Positions 6,403 to 15,227 are shown, counted from the first letter of the stretch. The stretch is 37,040 bases of DNA from CALHKP01 sp963558075 (GCA_963558075.1 CAUWFN010000017.1:1-37040), one strand, 5' to 3'. Numbers and translations: made by a program. Notes: a model not told the origin generated them from the letters alone.

Positions 6403-8184
6403 ATGATAAAAGTAGAAAAACTAACCTATGGTTTTCCTGCAAAAGACCTGTATAACGACATATCATTTAATATAGAAGCTGGTAGCCACTGCGTTCTTAT
6501 AGGCTCAAACGGCACCGGAAAATCAACACTTGTAGACCTTATAATCGACCCGGAGGAATATCTTTTTGATGGTAAGATAACAAAAGCTGAGGAGTGTAGA
6601 ATCGGTTATGCAAGTCAGTTTTGCATCAGGGAAAAGCTCAAAAAATGCACAGTATTTGAGTACCTGAGCGAGCGTTTTGAAGAAAACGAAAGAGAAATAG
6701 AAAAAGCCTGCGAAGCCATGGCAACTGCAGAGGATATGGAAAAGGCATTTGCAAGGTACCAAGAGCTTCTTGATATTGGTGAGGCTATGGACAAGGATAA
6801 CTTCGAAAGCAATATCAGAAAACAGCTATATACAGCAGGTATGAAGGATCTAGAAAACACACAGATAGATCAGATAAGCGGGGGAGAATACAAGCTTATT
6901 CAGATAATGAGAGAAATGCTAACATCGCCTAACCTTCTCATACTAGATGAGCCGGACGTTTTTCTTGATTTCGGAAATCTGGCAGGGTTATGCCAGCTCA
7001 TAAACAGCTACAAGGGTACTTTGCTTGTAATTACGCACAACAGATACCTTCTTAACCACTGCTTTACAAAGGTTCTTCATCTGGAAAACGGCGATATTCA
7101 GGAGTTTGACGGAACATATGCCCAGTACAGATGTACAGTTCTTCGCGAAAAACTTAAGCTAAAGCTACAGAGCATAGAAGAGCAGGAAGAAATCGAAAGA
7201 ACACAGGAAATGGTAAACATTCTAAGAAAGCGTGCAAGTGATATGGTAAACCCTGTAATCGGGCAGTCAGTAAATGCCAAACAGTCACAGCTTGATAGAT
7301 TAAGAGCAAGACAGATCAAAGCTCCATTTATCGAAGTCCGCGAGCCGGAGATTGTTTTGCCAAAGGTAGAGGCTACTAAGGAAGAATCTGCTCAGGAAGA
7401 ATCTGCTCAGGAAGAATCTGCTCAGGAGCCAAGAACTATACTGAAAGTAGAAAACTATAGTGTGTCATTCGATGAGCGACTTCTAGAAAACGTTGAGTTT
7501 GAAATCAAAGAAGGCGAGAAGGTTGCAGTAGTAGGCGAAAACGGTACAGGAAAAACAACTTTAATCAATGATATACTTGCAAATGATAATCCTTCAATCC
7601 ATATTGCAGAGGGCGTAAAATATGCATGCCTTTCTCAGCTTAAGAGTAGCATAGAAATGGATAACAAAACCGTATACGAATTGCTACTTGATGCAGGATT
7701 TAACACAAGAGCAGAGGCTGCTTCGTATCTTGCAAAATACTGCATGGAAAAGGAAATACTAGATGAGCCTGCTATGATACTTTCAGGTGGAGAGCAGAAC
7801 ATGCTTCAGATTGCCCTGATTGCACTAAGTGATGCAGAGTTTTTGATACTAGATGAGCCTACAAGTCATCTTGATATCTATGGCCAGATGGCGCTAGAGA
7901 AGGCAATCGCAGAGTACAAAGGAACAGTTCTCATGGTAAGCCACGATTTTTACCTGGTTGCAGGATGCGCAGATTATGTACTGATGGTGGACGAAAACAC
8001 TGTAAGACGTATGAGAACTAGAAAATTCCGCAAGATGGTATACGACAGATATTTTGACCAGAAATATCTGGAAACTGACAGAAATAAGCAGGAGCTGGAA
8101 TCACAGATATCACTAGCATTCAAAAACGAAAACTTTGCATCTGTCGATAAGCTTTGCACCCAGCTAGAAGCGATAAGCCTGTAA
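6403..8184 (+). CDS. ABC-F family ATPase
   Basis: A 593-residue soluble protein with two ATP-binding domains and no membrane segment. Domain 1 has Walker A GSNGTGKST (34-42), signature ISGGE (about 158) and Walker B LLILDEPDVFLD (about 178). Domain 2 has Walker A GENGTGKTT (378-386), signature LSGGEQ (460) and Walker B LILDEPTSHLD (about 481). The interdomain linker (about 235-315) is charged and helical as in ABC-F proteins, which act on ribosomes in translation or antibiotic protection. Domain 1 has DEPDVFLD in place of the usual DEPTNHLD. The linker end carries three exact 15-bp repeats (7381-7425) encoding EESAQ three times. CGGAGG precedes the ATG, 27 bases after the U32 gene. The exact ABC-F subtype is not assignable by eye. 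Confidence 0.9.
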   Translation: MIKVEKLTYGFPAKDLYNDISFNIEAGSHCVLIGSNGTGKSTLVDLIIDPEEYLFDGKITKAEECRIGYASQFCIREKLKKCTVFEYLSERFEENEREIEKACEAMATAEDMEKAFARYQELLDIGEAMDKDNFESNIRKQLYTAGMKDLENTQIDQISGGEYKLIQIMREMLTSPNLLILDEPDVFLDFGNLAGLCQLINSYKGTLLVITHNRYLLNHCFTKVLHLENGDIQEFDGTYAQYRCTVLREKLKLKLQSIEEQEEIERTQEMVNILRKRASDMVNPVIGQSVNAKQSQLDRLRARQIKAPFIEVREPEIVLPKVEATKEESAQEESAQEESAQEPRTILKVENYSVSFDERLLENVEFEIKEGEKVAVVGENGTGKTTLINDILANDNPSIHIAEGVKYACLSQLKSSIEMDNKTVYELLLDAGFNTRAEAASYLAKYCMEKEILDEPAMILSGGEQNMLQIALIALSDAEFLILDEPTSHLDIYGQMALEKAIAEYKGTVLMVSHDFYLVAGCADYVLMVDENTVRRMRTRKFRKMVYDRYFDQKYLETDRNKQELESQISLAFKNENFASVDKLCTQLEAISL

Positions 8185-8199
8185 CGGAGGAATTTTTAG

Positions 8200-8907
8200 A
8201 TGACGAACAATCAGACTAGGATAGATATAATACTTTGGGATGTGGACGGCACGCTACTAGATTTCGAGGCGACCGAAAAAGCTGCAATCAGAACACTGTT
8301 TGGGGAGTTTGATCTTGGCGAGTGCACTGATGAAATGATAAGAAAGTATTCTAAAATCAACAAAAAATATTGGGAGGCTCTCGAACGGGGCGAAATATCA
8401 AAGCCAGAGGTTCTCGTAGGTAGGTTTGAGGAATTTTTCGAATCTGAGGGTATAGACCCTTCTATCTCATCAGACTTCAATGAAAAGTATCAGTATAGCC
8501 TCGGCGATACAATCGTATTTTGCGACGATAGCAAAGCAGTCATAGAATCCCTGCGAGGAAAAGTTAAGCAATACGTAGTTTCAAACGGAACAATAAAAGC
8601 CCAGACAAAGAAGCTTAAGCTCTCTGGTCTCGGCGAGCTGATGGATGGAATATTTTTATCAGAAGAGCTAGGTGTGGAAAAGCCAAACGCAGAGTTTTTT
8701 GACAAAGCTTTTGCAGAGATTAGGCCGGAAAACAAAGATAATATTCTCATAGTCGGTGACTCTCTTACTAGTGATATCCGAGGGGGAAATAATGCTGGGA
8801 TAAGAACCTGCTGGTACAATCCTGCATCACTTCCTAATACTTTAGATGTAAAAGTCGACTGGGAGATAAAAAATATACATGAAATTTATAAAATCTTAGA
8901 TCTGTAG
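8200..8907 (+). CDS. YjjG-like HAD-superfamily phosphatase
   Basis: A 235-residue hydrolase with the HAD motifs in order: DVDGT at 14-18 (D14 nucleophile, D16 acid/base), VVSNGT near 127, GVEKPNAEFF with the lysine of motif III near 158, and LIVGDSLTSDIRGG near 185. The helical cap lies between motifs I and II. The closest match I recall is the YjjG family, which dephosphorylates non-canonical pyrimidine nucleotides; a general HAD phosphatase remains possible. CGGAGG precedes the ATG, and the gene starts 15 bases after the ABC-F stop, so it is the last gene of that operon. Confidence 0.88.
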   Translation: MTNNQTRIDIILWDVDGTLLDFEATEKAAIRTLFGEFDLGECTDEMIRKYSKINKKYWEALERGEISKPEVLVGRFEEFFESEGIDPSISSDFNEKYQYSLGDTIVFCDDSKAVIESLRGKVKQYVVSNGTIKAQTKKLKLSGLGELMDGIFLSEELGVEKPNAEFFDKAFAEIRPENKDNILIVGDSLTSDIRGGNNAGIRTCWYNPASLPNTLDVKVDWEIKNIHEIYKILDL

Positions 8908-9021
8908 ACTGCAAATTTTTAAATTTAAAATATAATTTTTTTGGTTGAATTTGGATGAGTTTAAGAATATGGTGGATGCAGTTATACAAATTTTATAAAT
9001 TGGGTAAATAATGATATAGAA

Positions 9022-9052
9022 AAGGTTCAGAGAATTTTCTGGACCTTTTTTG
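9022..9052 (+). terminator. terminator after the HAD gene
   Basis: AAGGTTCAG (9022-9030) pairs with CTGGACCTT (9039-9047) with one G-U pair, followed by a T run to 9051. It lies about 115 bases past the HAD stop. Only 9 bases separate it from the first possible ATG (9061) of the surface operon, so it also shapes how that operon is entered. Confidence 0.8.
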
Positions 9053-9092
9053 TGTTATATATGGGGAAAAATAATATATTAGCCTGTTTAAA

Positions 9093-9587
9093 ATGGTAGT
9101 AGCACTTGTACTTGCAACAATCGGCGGAACTTTAGCATGGTTAAAAGCTCAGACTGATGAAGTTAAGAACACATTCACAGTTGGTAATGTTGGCGTAGAA
9201 TTAGCAGAAACAACAGGTAACGAATACAAACTAATGCCTGGTCATGAATATACAAAAGACCCTAAGGTTACACTTACAGATGGAAGCGAAGATGCATGGC
9301 TATTTGTAGAAGTAATCAGATCAGAAGGATTTGATGATTGTGTTACTGCAGCAATTGCTGATGGATGGACTAAACTAGATTCAGAAAAGACAAGAGAAGT
9401 ATATTACAAGGAAAGTCCTAAAGCTGGAGAAGCTTTCCCAGTTCTTGAAGGCAACAAAGTAACTATCAAAGATCTTACAAACGATACTATGCCAGAAGTA
9501 GCTCCAACACTTTCATTTAAGGCTTATGCAATCCAGAAAGATGGATTCGCTACAGCAGAAAAAGCTTGGGCAGAAGCACAGAAATAA
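9093..9587 (+). CDS. SipW-type (TasA/camelysin-like) surface protein, start unclear
   Basis: The 164 residues from ATG 9093 begin MVVALVLATIGGTLAWLKAQT, the h-region and GGTLAWL end of a SipW-type signal peptide, but without the basic n-region. The mature part (KNTFTVGNVGVEL..., a PGHEYTKDPKVT segment, then WLFVEV) follows the TasA/camelysin beta-sandwich pattern of fibre-forming proteins. No ribosome site precedes 9093. An ATG at 9061 in another frame reads MGKNNILACLK and then meets a stop; it carries the heptamer TTTAAAA (9087-9093), where a -1 shift would continue exactly into this frame and restore a full signal peptide. Alternatives are a natural indel, a deletion of the 5' end, or a sequencing error in an A run. 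It is the first gene of the surface operon. Confidence 0.75.
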   Translation: MVVALVLATIGGTLAWLKAQTDEVKNTFTVGNVGVELAETTGNEYKLMPGHEYTKDPKVTLTDGSEDAWLFVEVIRSEGFDDCVTAAIADGWTKLDSEKTREVYYKESPKAGEAFPVLEGNKVTIKDLTNDTMPEVAPTLSFKAYAIQKDGFATAEKAWAEAQK

Positions 9588-9728
9588 ATAATAATTTATA
9601 ACTAATTTATTTACACAATCGGTCTTATACCGAAATTTAGAATTTGAAATTAACTATTTAATTAAGAGAAAACCCACAGATTATAGCTCAAAATCAAAGT
9701 AAGATTTTTTATTATGGAGGAATTCAAA

Positions 9729-10268
9729 ATGAAAAAGAAGATAGTAAGTATCGCTCTTGCATGCGCACTATTTGCAGTAGCAGTAGCAGGCGGAACACTA
9801 GCATACTTCACAGCAAACGATAAAGCTAAGAACGATTTCACAGTAGGTAACGCTGCAATCGATATCGAAGAACCAGCTTGGGAAGCTGCTCTTCAGAATG
9901 GCGAAACAGAAAACATGTACCCAGGACAGACAGTAGCAAAAGACCCACAGGTTCTAAACACTGGAAACAACCCTGTATTCATCAGAGTTAAGGTTGAAAA
10001 CCCAACAGGCGTTAAAGTTACTTACAACAACATGAGTGCAAACTGGACTCTATATGGAGATTACTACTACTACAACAAACCAGTAGATGCTCGTGAAAAG
10101 ACAGATGCTCTATTCACAAGCTTCACTCTATCAACTGAAACTGAAAACGGCGTTGTTGATGCTCAGAGCATCACAGTAAAAGCTGATGCAGTTCAGTCAC
10201 AGGGATTCACTGGTGATGTAGCAAACGTTGCAGAATTAGATGTATGGTTTAGAACTTGCCTAAACTAA
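9729..10268 (+). CDS. SipW-type TasA-like fibre protein
   Basis: A 179-residue secreted protein. The signal peptide is MKKKIVSIALACALFAVAVAG followed by GTLAYFTAN, the SipW-type cleavage region. The mature part shows the family pattern: NDFTVGNAAIDIEEP, MYPGQTVAKDPQVLNTGNNPVFIRVKV, a tyrosine run (GDYYYYNKP) and VDAQSITVKADAVQSQGF. Proteins of this type assemble into extracellular fibres in Bacillus (TasA) or stay as camelysin-like surface proteins. ATG 9729 is preferred over ATG 9714 because the latter contains the ribosome site itself (GGAGG at 9716-9720). It lies 141 bases after the previous gene, and a GC-rich hairpin separates it from the next. The AAC- and GAA-rich, uniform codon use hints at high expression. 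Confidence 0.9.
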   Translation: MKKKIVSIALACALFAVAVAGGTLAYFTANDKAKNDFTVGNAAIDIEEPAWEAALQNGETENMYPGQTVAKDPQVLNTGNNPVFIRVKVENPTGVKVTYNNMSANWTLYGDYYYYNKPVDAREKTDALFTSFTLSTETENGVVDAQSITVKADAVQSQGFTGDVANVAELDVWFRTCLN

Positions 10269-10321
10269 AATAATTGAATAACAAGACTACAGTACATTGG
10301 GTGCTGTAGTACACAAGATAC

Positions 10322-10354
10322 AGGGCGCGTGTCCGAGATACTCGGCCGCGCCCT
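10322..10354 (+). other. GC-rich intercistronic hairpin
   Basis: AGGGCGCG (10322-10329) pairs with CGCGCCCT (10347-10354), with an inner CCGAG/CTCGG stem. No T run follows, so it is not a classical terminator. It stands out in an AT-rich operon between two TasA-like genes and could stabilise or process the mRNA, giving the upstream fibre subunit a higher level than the genes after it. Confidence 0.6.
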
Positions 10355-10376
10355 CCCTTAAAACGAGGTATTTATT

Positions 10377-10937
10377 ATGAAAAAAAAGCTAATTGCCGGA
10401 GCAGTAGTGGCAGTATGCCTGTCACTGACAACGCTTGGAACAATTGCATATTTTACTCATGAAGATACAGCGACGAATGTAATTACATCCGGTAACATCA
10501 AAATCGATCTTCAGGAAACATCAATGACAGCAGATGGTGAGGTTCCATTCGAAAATGCAATCGGAATCGTCCCTGGCGATGTAGTTTCCAAAATCGTAAA
10601 GGTTGAAAATACTGGAGATAATGACGCGTTTATTCGCATCAAAGTTGATAAAGAAATCACTTTAGAAAATCCGGAACTTACACCGGACCTAGATATGGTG
10701 AAACTTGACTTTGATAATACTAATTGGGTTTATAGAGATGGCTATTATTACTACAGAATGCCGTTAGCTCCGGGTGAGAAAACACAGGCTCTGTTTAATA
10801 ATGTACTATTCGATACAGCAATGGGAAATGAATACCAGAACAGTTTCGCAACTATAAAAATAGATGCACAGGCAGTTCAGGTAAAGAACAACGGAACAGA
10901 TGTATTGTCAGCAGCAGGCTGGCCTGAAATGGAATAA
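10377..10937 (+). CDS. SipW-type TasA-like surface protein
   Basis: A 186-residue secreted protein. The signal peptide MKKKLIAGAVVAVCLSLTTLG ends in GTIAYFT, again SipW-type. The mature part has NVITSGNIKIDLQET, a VPGDVVSKIVKVENTGDNDAFIRI segment, and DGYYYYRMPLAPGEKTQALF, closely parallel to the preceding gene, so the two are paralogues. GAGGT lies 8 bases before the ATG. It ends 15 bases before the large VWA gene, which has its own strong GGAGG, so the two are surely co-transcribed. It could be a minor fibre subunit or an adaptor between fibre and adhesin; that is inference. Confidence 0.9.
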   Translation: MKKKLIAGAVVAVCLSLTTLGTIAYFTHEDTATNVITSGNIKIDLQETSMTADGEVPFENAIGIVPGDVVSKIVKVENTGDNDAFIRIKVDKEITLENPELTPDLDMVKLDFDNTNWVYRDGYYYYRMPLAPGEKTQALFNNVLFDTAMGNEYQNSFATIKIDAQAVQVKNNGTDVLSAAGWPEME

Positions 10938-10952
10938 AGGAGGTAGAGAATC

Positions 10953-13853
10953 ATGAAAAGAAAAATCTTATCAGTGGCGCTCTGCCTTTCTATGCTTGTT
11001 TCACTGGTTGCATTTGCACCATTCTCATTTGCAGTAGACACTAGTGAGCCTTTCACAATGTCCGAGCAAAACAATAACGACGCATCAGCAGACAATACTG
11101 TAGATGATCAGACTAATACTCAGACTGATTCATCAGCGGCAGATCCTGGTAACCAGCCGGCAGATACTCAAGATGCAGAAAAAGCACCTGCTGATTCACA
11201 GCAGAGCCAAGGAAATCAGGCAGCTGAACCTGTAAAACCAGCTCCAGAAGCAAACGAAGTGCAGGAAGAAATGCCAAAGACTGTACCTTTTACAGAAGCA
11301 GGTCCATTCTTTCCAGCTGTAAATGTTGGAAAGGCAGCAAAAGCAGTAGCTAAAGCAGCAACATCTGCTCAGATGTCAGCTGGTATGCTTCTGATGTCAG
11401 CTCCAAAGGCTGCACTTGCAGAAGTTACTCCAGAGCCAACTACTCCAGATGGACTTAACCTAAGCAAAGCTGTAAAGCCAAATGATAAAGGCGGATACAC
11501 TCTTACACTTGATGCATATACAACAGGAACAGTATCAACATCAGAAAAAATGGTACCTGTAGATATCGTACTTGTACTTGACCAGTCAGGATCAATGAGA
11601 TTTGATATGAATGGTAATGATGGAGTTGAATATCCTAATAGCAGACAGAAAGCCATGAAGGATGCTGTTGATAATTTTATAAAAGGTGTTGCCTCAAAAT
11701 ATACTAAAGAAGCAGACCATAGAATTTCTATTGTAACATTTGGAAGTAGCTCAAAATTATTATCAGACTGGACAGATGTAAACGAAGAAGGTGCTAATAA
11801 ACTTCGCAGTAGTGTTTCTAGATTACCACAGAGCCCAGAAGGCGCTACAAATGTAGCTGCTGGTATGGGCGAAGCTGTTACTCAGATGGTAGATAAGTAC
11901 AATTATATCGGAAAGAACACTAATCGTCAGAAGGTCGTAATTACATTTACAGATGGAGTACCAACTACAAGTAGTGATTTTAACACAACAGTAGCAACTA
12001 ATGCTATTAAACATGCAAAAACATTAAAGGATCAGGGCTGTACATCATACGCTATAGGTATTTTTACAGGTGCAAATCCTAGTCAATTGCATGGTGATAA
12101 ATGGGGTTACACTATTTGGCCTGATATTAATTGTACAGGTGAAATTGGAAGTTATTGGGGCGGATCATGGCTTGAAGGAATTTTCAATAGTAATGACTTT
12201 GCTCTAGTTGATATTGCAGCAGGAAATAGATTCCTCAATTATTTATCTAATAATTTTGAAAAAGCTGACAAAATAGGCATATCGAGAGGTAAATATAATC
12301 CGGGCGATCATTTCGGTGGTACTGGTACTGGCTATAGGATTGATGCGAACTTTGATCGTACAAATGACAAGTATTATCTAACAGCTAGTAATTCAGAAGA
12401 ACTTAACAATATCTTCCAGAATATCGTTGAAAATATTGTAACACCAAGCATTCAGCTAGGTTCAGAAACAGTTATCAAAGATATAATCGCTGATTCATTT
12501 GAATTACCAAAGGATGCAAGCAATATCAGACTTTACACAGCAGATGCAAAAGCGGATGGTTCATTCGCACAGAAAGTAAATGTACCTGCAGAAGTTAAGT
12601 ATACTGTAGCAGCAGATGGAAAAACTATTAACGTAACAGGATTTGACTTTAACAAAAATTTCGTATCTAAAAATGCTAAACCTGATGGTTCATATGGTAA
12701 AAAACTTATAATCGAAATCGATGTTGAAGTAAAGGATGGTTTCTTAGGTGGAAATAACGTTCCTACAAACGGAGTTGCATCTGGTGTCTATGTTGACAAG
12801 GATTCAGTAGATGCTATTGGAAGATTCCCTGTTCCTACAGTTGATATTTCACTAGCTAAGATTGCTGTTAACCCGCAGGATAAGAACATATACCTTCTAG
12901 GTGATCTTACAGATAAAGACTTTGCAGCAGATAAGAAAGTTACTTTCAAGGGTGCAGGTCTTGAAGGAAAATCTTGGGATGAGCTTGCTGACTGGCAGAA
13001 GAAATATGTTGATCTTAATGTAACTGTAGAAAACGGTGTAGCAACTGATCTTACAAAAGATACTGAGTACACTGTAAATGCAGTACTAAGTGCAAAAGCT
13101 AACCCACAGGTTAAAGAGGAAGCTAGCGGAAAGGCTAAGATTAACGTATTCAGACCAGAAGTAACATACAAAGATGTACATAAGTTCTACGGAGAAGCTG
13201 CTCCAGATGCAGCTAAGCTTATAGCAGACGTTACTGCAGGTGGAATCAAATGGACACATGGCGAAACAGCAGCAGAAGATGTTACTATGATTGGAGAAAT
13301 TCCATCTATCGACAGAACAGCAGTTTTAACTACACCAGATCATGTTAAAAACGGAGTTTATGCTACAGCAGACGATTCTTACTATAAAGTAACAACAAAA
13401 ATTGGAAATACTGATATAGCAGGTTTCGTAATCAATAAGCACCAGAACTGTGATCCTAAGTGCGACTTTGATATGAGCAAGGGTCAGTTTGCAGTTCACA
13501 AGGATACATGTACGCTGAAGGTTACTAAGAATGTAACAGACGGCGGAGCTGGTTCATTTGTTATGAAGGTAGATGGTAGCTCAAAGGCTGGATTTGATGC
13601 ATTCGAAATGCTAGTTGAAGCTGGACAGACTGTTACACTAAAGGGTCTTCCAATTGGAACTTATACTGTAACAGAAGATACTGACTGGGCATGGAAATAC
13701 ACTGCTGGCGGTGACAACGGTAAACCTGTAAAACTTACAGCAGGAAATGCTAATGGCAGCATCACAATTACAAACACACCAAAAGATGACAAGTGGCTGA
13801 ACTTTGTAACAAGTGTTCAGAACCTGTTCACTGGTGAGAAACCAAATGCATAG
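10953..13853 (+). CDS. large secreted von Willebrand A adhesin
   Basis: A 966-residue secreted protein. Residues 1-27 are an ordinary Sec signal peptide (...FAPFSFA), not SipW-type. Residues about 30-110 are low complexity, rich in Q, N, D, P and A. A VWA domain spans about 200-495, with the metal-binding DQSGS at 210-214 and TFTDGVPTT near 330. Beta-rich domains follow, including a Cna-B/SpaA-like C-terminal one (TLKVTKNV...GLPIGTYTVTEDTDW...SITITNTP). A small cysteine cluster (NCDPKCDFD ... DTC) precedes it. The end, DDKWLNFVTSVQNLFTG, has neither a sorting signal nor a membrane helix, so attachment must go through partners, probably the TasA-like proteins around it. AGGAGG precedes the ATG. 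A fibre-tip adhesin is the simplest inference. Confidence 0.88.
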   Translation: MKRKILSVALCLSMLVSLVAFAPFSFAVDTSEPFTMSEQNNNDASADNTVDDQTNTQTDSSAADPGNQPADTQDAEKAPADSQQSQGNQAAEPVKPAPEANEVQEEMPKTVPFTEAGPFFPAVNVGKAAKAVAKAATSAQMSAGMLLMSAPKAALAEVTPEPTTPDGLNLSKAVKPNDKGGYTLTLDAYTTGTVSTSEKMVPVDIVLVLDQSGSMRFDMNGNDGVEYPNSRQKAMKDAVDNFIKGVASKYTKEADHRISIVTFGSSSKLLSDWTDVNEEGANKLRSSVSRLPQSPEGATNVAAGMGEAVTQMVDKYNYIGKNTNRQKVVITFTDGVPTTSSDFNTTVATNAIKHAKTLKDQGCTSYAIGIFTGANPSQLHGDKWGYTIWPDINCTGEIGSYWGGSWLEGIFNSNDFALVDIAAGNRFLNYLSNNFEKADKIGISRGKYNPGDHFGGTGTGYRIDANFDRTNDKYYLTASNSEELNNIFQNIVENIVTPSIQLGSETVIKDIIADSFELPKDASNIRLYTADAKADGSFAQKVNVPAEVKYTVAADGKTINVTGFDFNKNFVSKNAKPDGSYGKKLIIEIDVEVKDGFLGGNNVPTNGVASGVYVDKDSVDAIGRFPVPTVDISLAKIAVNPQDKNIYLLGDLTDKDFAADKKVTFKGAGLEGKSWDELADWQKKYVDLNVTVENGVATDLTKDTEYTVNAVLSAKANPQVKEEASGKAKINVFRPEVTYKDVHKFYGEAAPDAAKLIADVTAGGIKWTHGETAAEDVTMIGEIPSIDRTAVLTTPDHVKNGVYATADDSYYKVTTKIGNTDIAGFVINKHQNCDPKCDFDMSKGQFAVHKDTCTLKVTKNVTDGGAGSFVMKVDGSSKAGFDAFEMLVEAGQTVTLKGLPIGTYTVTEDTDWAWKYTAGGDNGKPVKLTAGNANGSITITNTPKDDKWLNFVTSVQNLFTGEKPNA

Positions 13854-13868
13854 TGGAGGTAGGTAAAA

Positions 13869-14438
13869 ATGAAAAGAAATAACATTTCTAAAAAACGTTT
13901 ATGCCTTATTGCAGCCTCTGCTATGATTATAGTAATTGCAGCAGTAGGCGTTACGCTGGCATATCTAAAGGCACAGACACCTGAAGTTGTAAATACATTT
14001 ACACCAACTAAGATTGATACCGAAATAGACGAAACTTTCGACGGCAAGGTTAAATCTGATGTAAAGATTGAAAACAAAGGTGATATCGATGCCTATGTAA
14101 GAGCTAAAATTGTAATCAACTGGGTAAAATATGATCCTGCAACTAAGAAGGCAGATAATACGGATGTACTTCCTGCAGAAAAATCAGATTATAAACTAGT
14201 AATGGGAAGCGCTAAATGGAAAAATATCGATGGTATCTATTACTATACAGAAAAAGTTCCAGCGAAGGCTCATACAGAAAATCTGATTAACTCATGCAAA
14301 CCTTTAGTTGAAAATGATGGATATGTGCTAAATGTAACTATTCTTGCAGAAGGTATTCAGTCAGAACCTGATACAGCAATAACAGATGCGTGGGGCATTG
14401 ATCCTAAAACTTGGGAAAAGAAAGCGGGGGTGAAATAA
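13869..14438 (+). CDS. SipW-type TasA-like surface protein
   Basis: A 189-residue secreted protein with a long basic n-region (MKRNNISKKR), a hydrophobic core and the SipW-type end GVTLAYLKAQ. The following PEVVNTFTPTKIDTEIDE, VKIENKGDIDAYVRAKIVINW and DGIYYYTEKVPAKAHTENL match the TasA-like pattern of the genes at 9093-10937, and TLAYLKAQTPEV closely parallels TLAWLKAQTDEV of the first gene. GGAGGT precedes the ATG, 15 bases after the VWA stop. Its stop is followed at once by the start of the membrane-anchored gene, so translation is probably coupled. It may link the adhesin or fibre to that anchor. Confidence 0.88.
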   Translation: MKRNNISKKRLCLIAASAMIIVIAAVGVTLAYLKAQTPEVVNTFTPTKIDTEIDETFDGKVKSDVKIENKGDIDAYVRAKIVINWVKYDPATKKADNTDVLPAEKSDYKLVMGSAKWKNIDGIYYYTEKVPAKAHTENLINSCKPLVENDGYVLNVTILAEGIQSEPDTAITDAWGIDPKTWEKKAGVK

Positions 14439-15086
14439 ATGAGAAAGCTTACTAAATTAATTTCATCTCTAGCAGTTTTACTGATGCTCATTATGTGCAT
14501 GACAGGCTCTGTATTTGCTCATGACGCATCAGTAACATACGAAGGAAATTCAAGAGAATTCATTTTCGCACCTGGAAGTGAACACTCACCTACAGACCTA
14601 TTTGCTGATTTCAAAGGTGTTATGCCTGGTGATCAGCTAAATCAGAAGATTAATGTGAAAAACACAGCTTCTAACAAGGTTAATGTAGAAATTTTCCTAA
14701 AAGCTGAAGGCGCTGTAGAAGACGCTGAGTTCTTAAGTCAGATGAATCTGACTGTAACAGATAACTCAGGATCAAAACTTTTCGATGCACCTGCTGACCA
14801 GACTGCCGGTCTAACTGACTGGGTAAGCCTTGGAACATTCAAGTCAGGCGCAGACGTTGATCTCGATGCAGCACTTAACGTTCCTATTACTATGGGAAAT
14901 GATTTTCAGGACAGAATCGGCAAGCTTAACTGGAAGTTTAAGGTTGTAGAAACACCTGTACCTGAAAAAGATAACGGCAATATTAACACAGGTGATGTGG
15001 TAAATATCATCCTTCCTGTAGCTATTATCATAGCAGCCGTTATTCTGTTAATCGTAATGGTTAAGAGAAAAAAGAGCAACAAGTAA
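14439..15086 (+). CDS. membrane-anchored surface protein, last gene of the TasA-like operon
   Basis: A 215-residue protein with a Sec signal peptide (to about residue 27, ...SVFA), an extracellular beta-rich region (SREFIFAPGSEHSP, VMPGDQLNQKINVKNTASNKVNVEIFL), and a C-terminal hydrophobic helix (about 188-208) ending in KRKKSNK. Just before the helix is GNINTGD, which resembles a sorting signal but is not a canonical LPXTG; plain membrane anchoring is equally likely. The PGDQL...VKNTAS segment resembles the TasA-like neighbours, so it may be the base of the same structure. The ATG directly follows the preceding stop, and a strong terminator follows at 15102. Confidence 0.85.
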   Translation: MRKLTKLISSLAVLLMLIMCMTGSVFAHDASVTYEGNSREFIFAPGSEHSPTDLFADFKGVMPGDQLNQKINVKNTASNKVNVEIFLKAEGAVEDAEFLSQMNLTVTDNSGSKLFDAPADQTAGLTDWVSLGTFKSGADVDLDAALNVPITMGNDFQDRIGKLNWKFKVVETPVPEKDNGNINTGDVVNIILPVAIIIAAVILLIVMVKRKKSNK

Positions 15087-15101
15087 AATAAGCAATTGAT
15101 A

Positions 15102-15138
15102 AAGACCATCTGAGGTATCTCAGATGGTCTTGTTATTG
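15102..15138 (+). terminator. terminator of the surface-protein operon
   Basis: AAGACCATCTGAG (15102-15114) pairs perfectly with CTCAGATGGTCTT (15119-15131) around a four-base loop, followed by TGTTATTGT. Confidence 0.9.
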
Positions 15139-15227
15139 TAGTAGAAGGTATTAAGTTACAAAATGATTTGTCCTACCGTATATAGTTACATTAACATATG
15201 TAGAAACTATACTGTTATAATTTGAAG

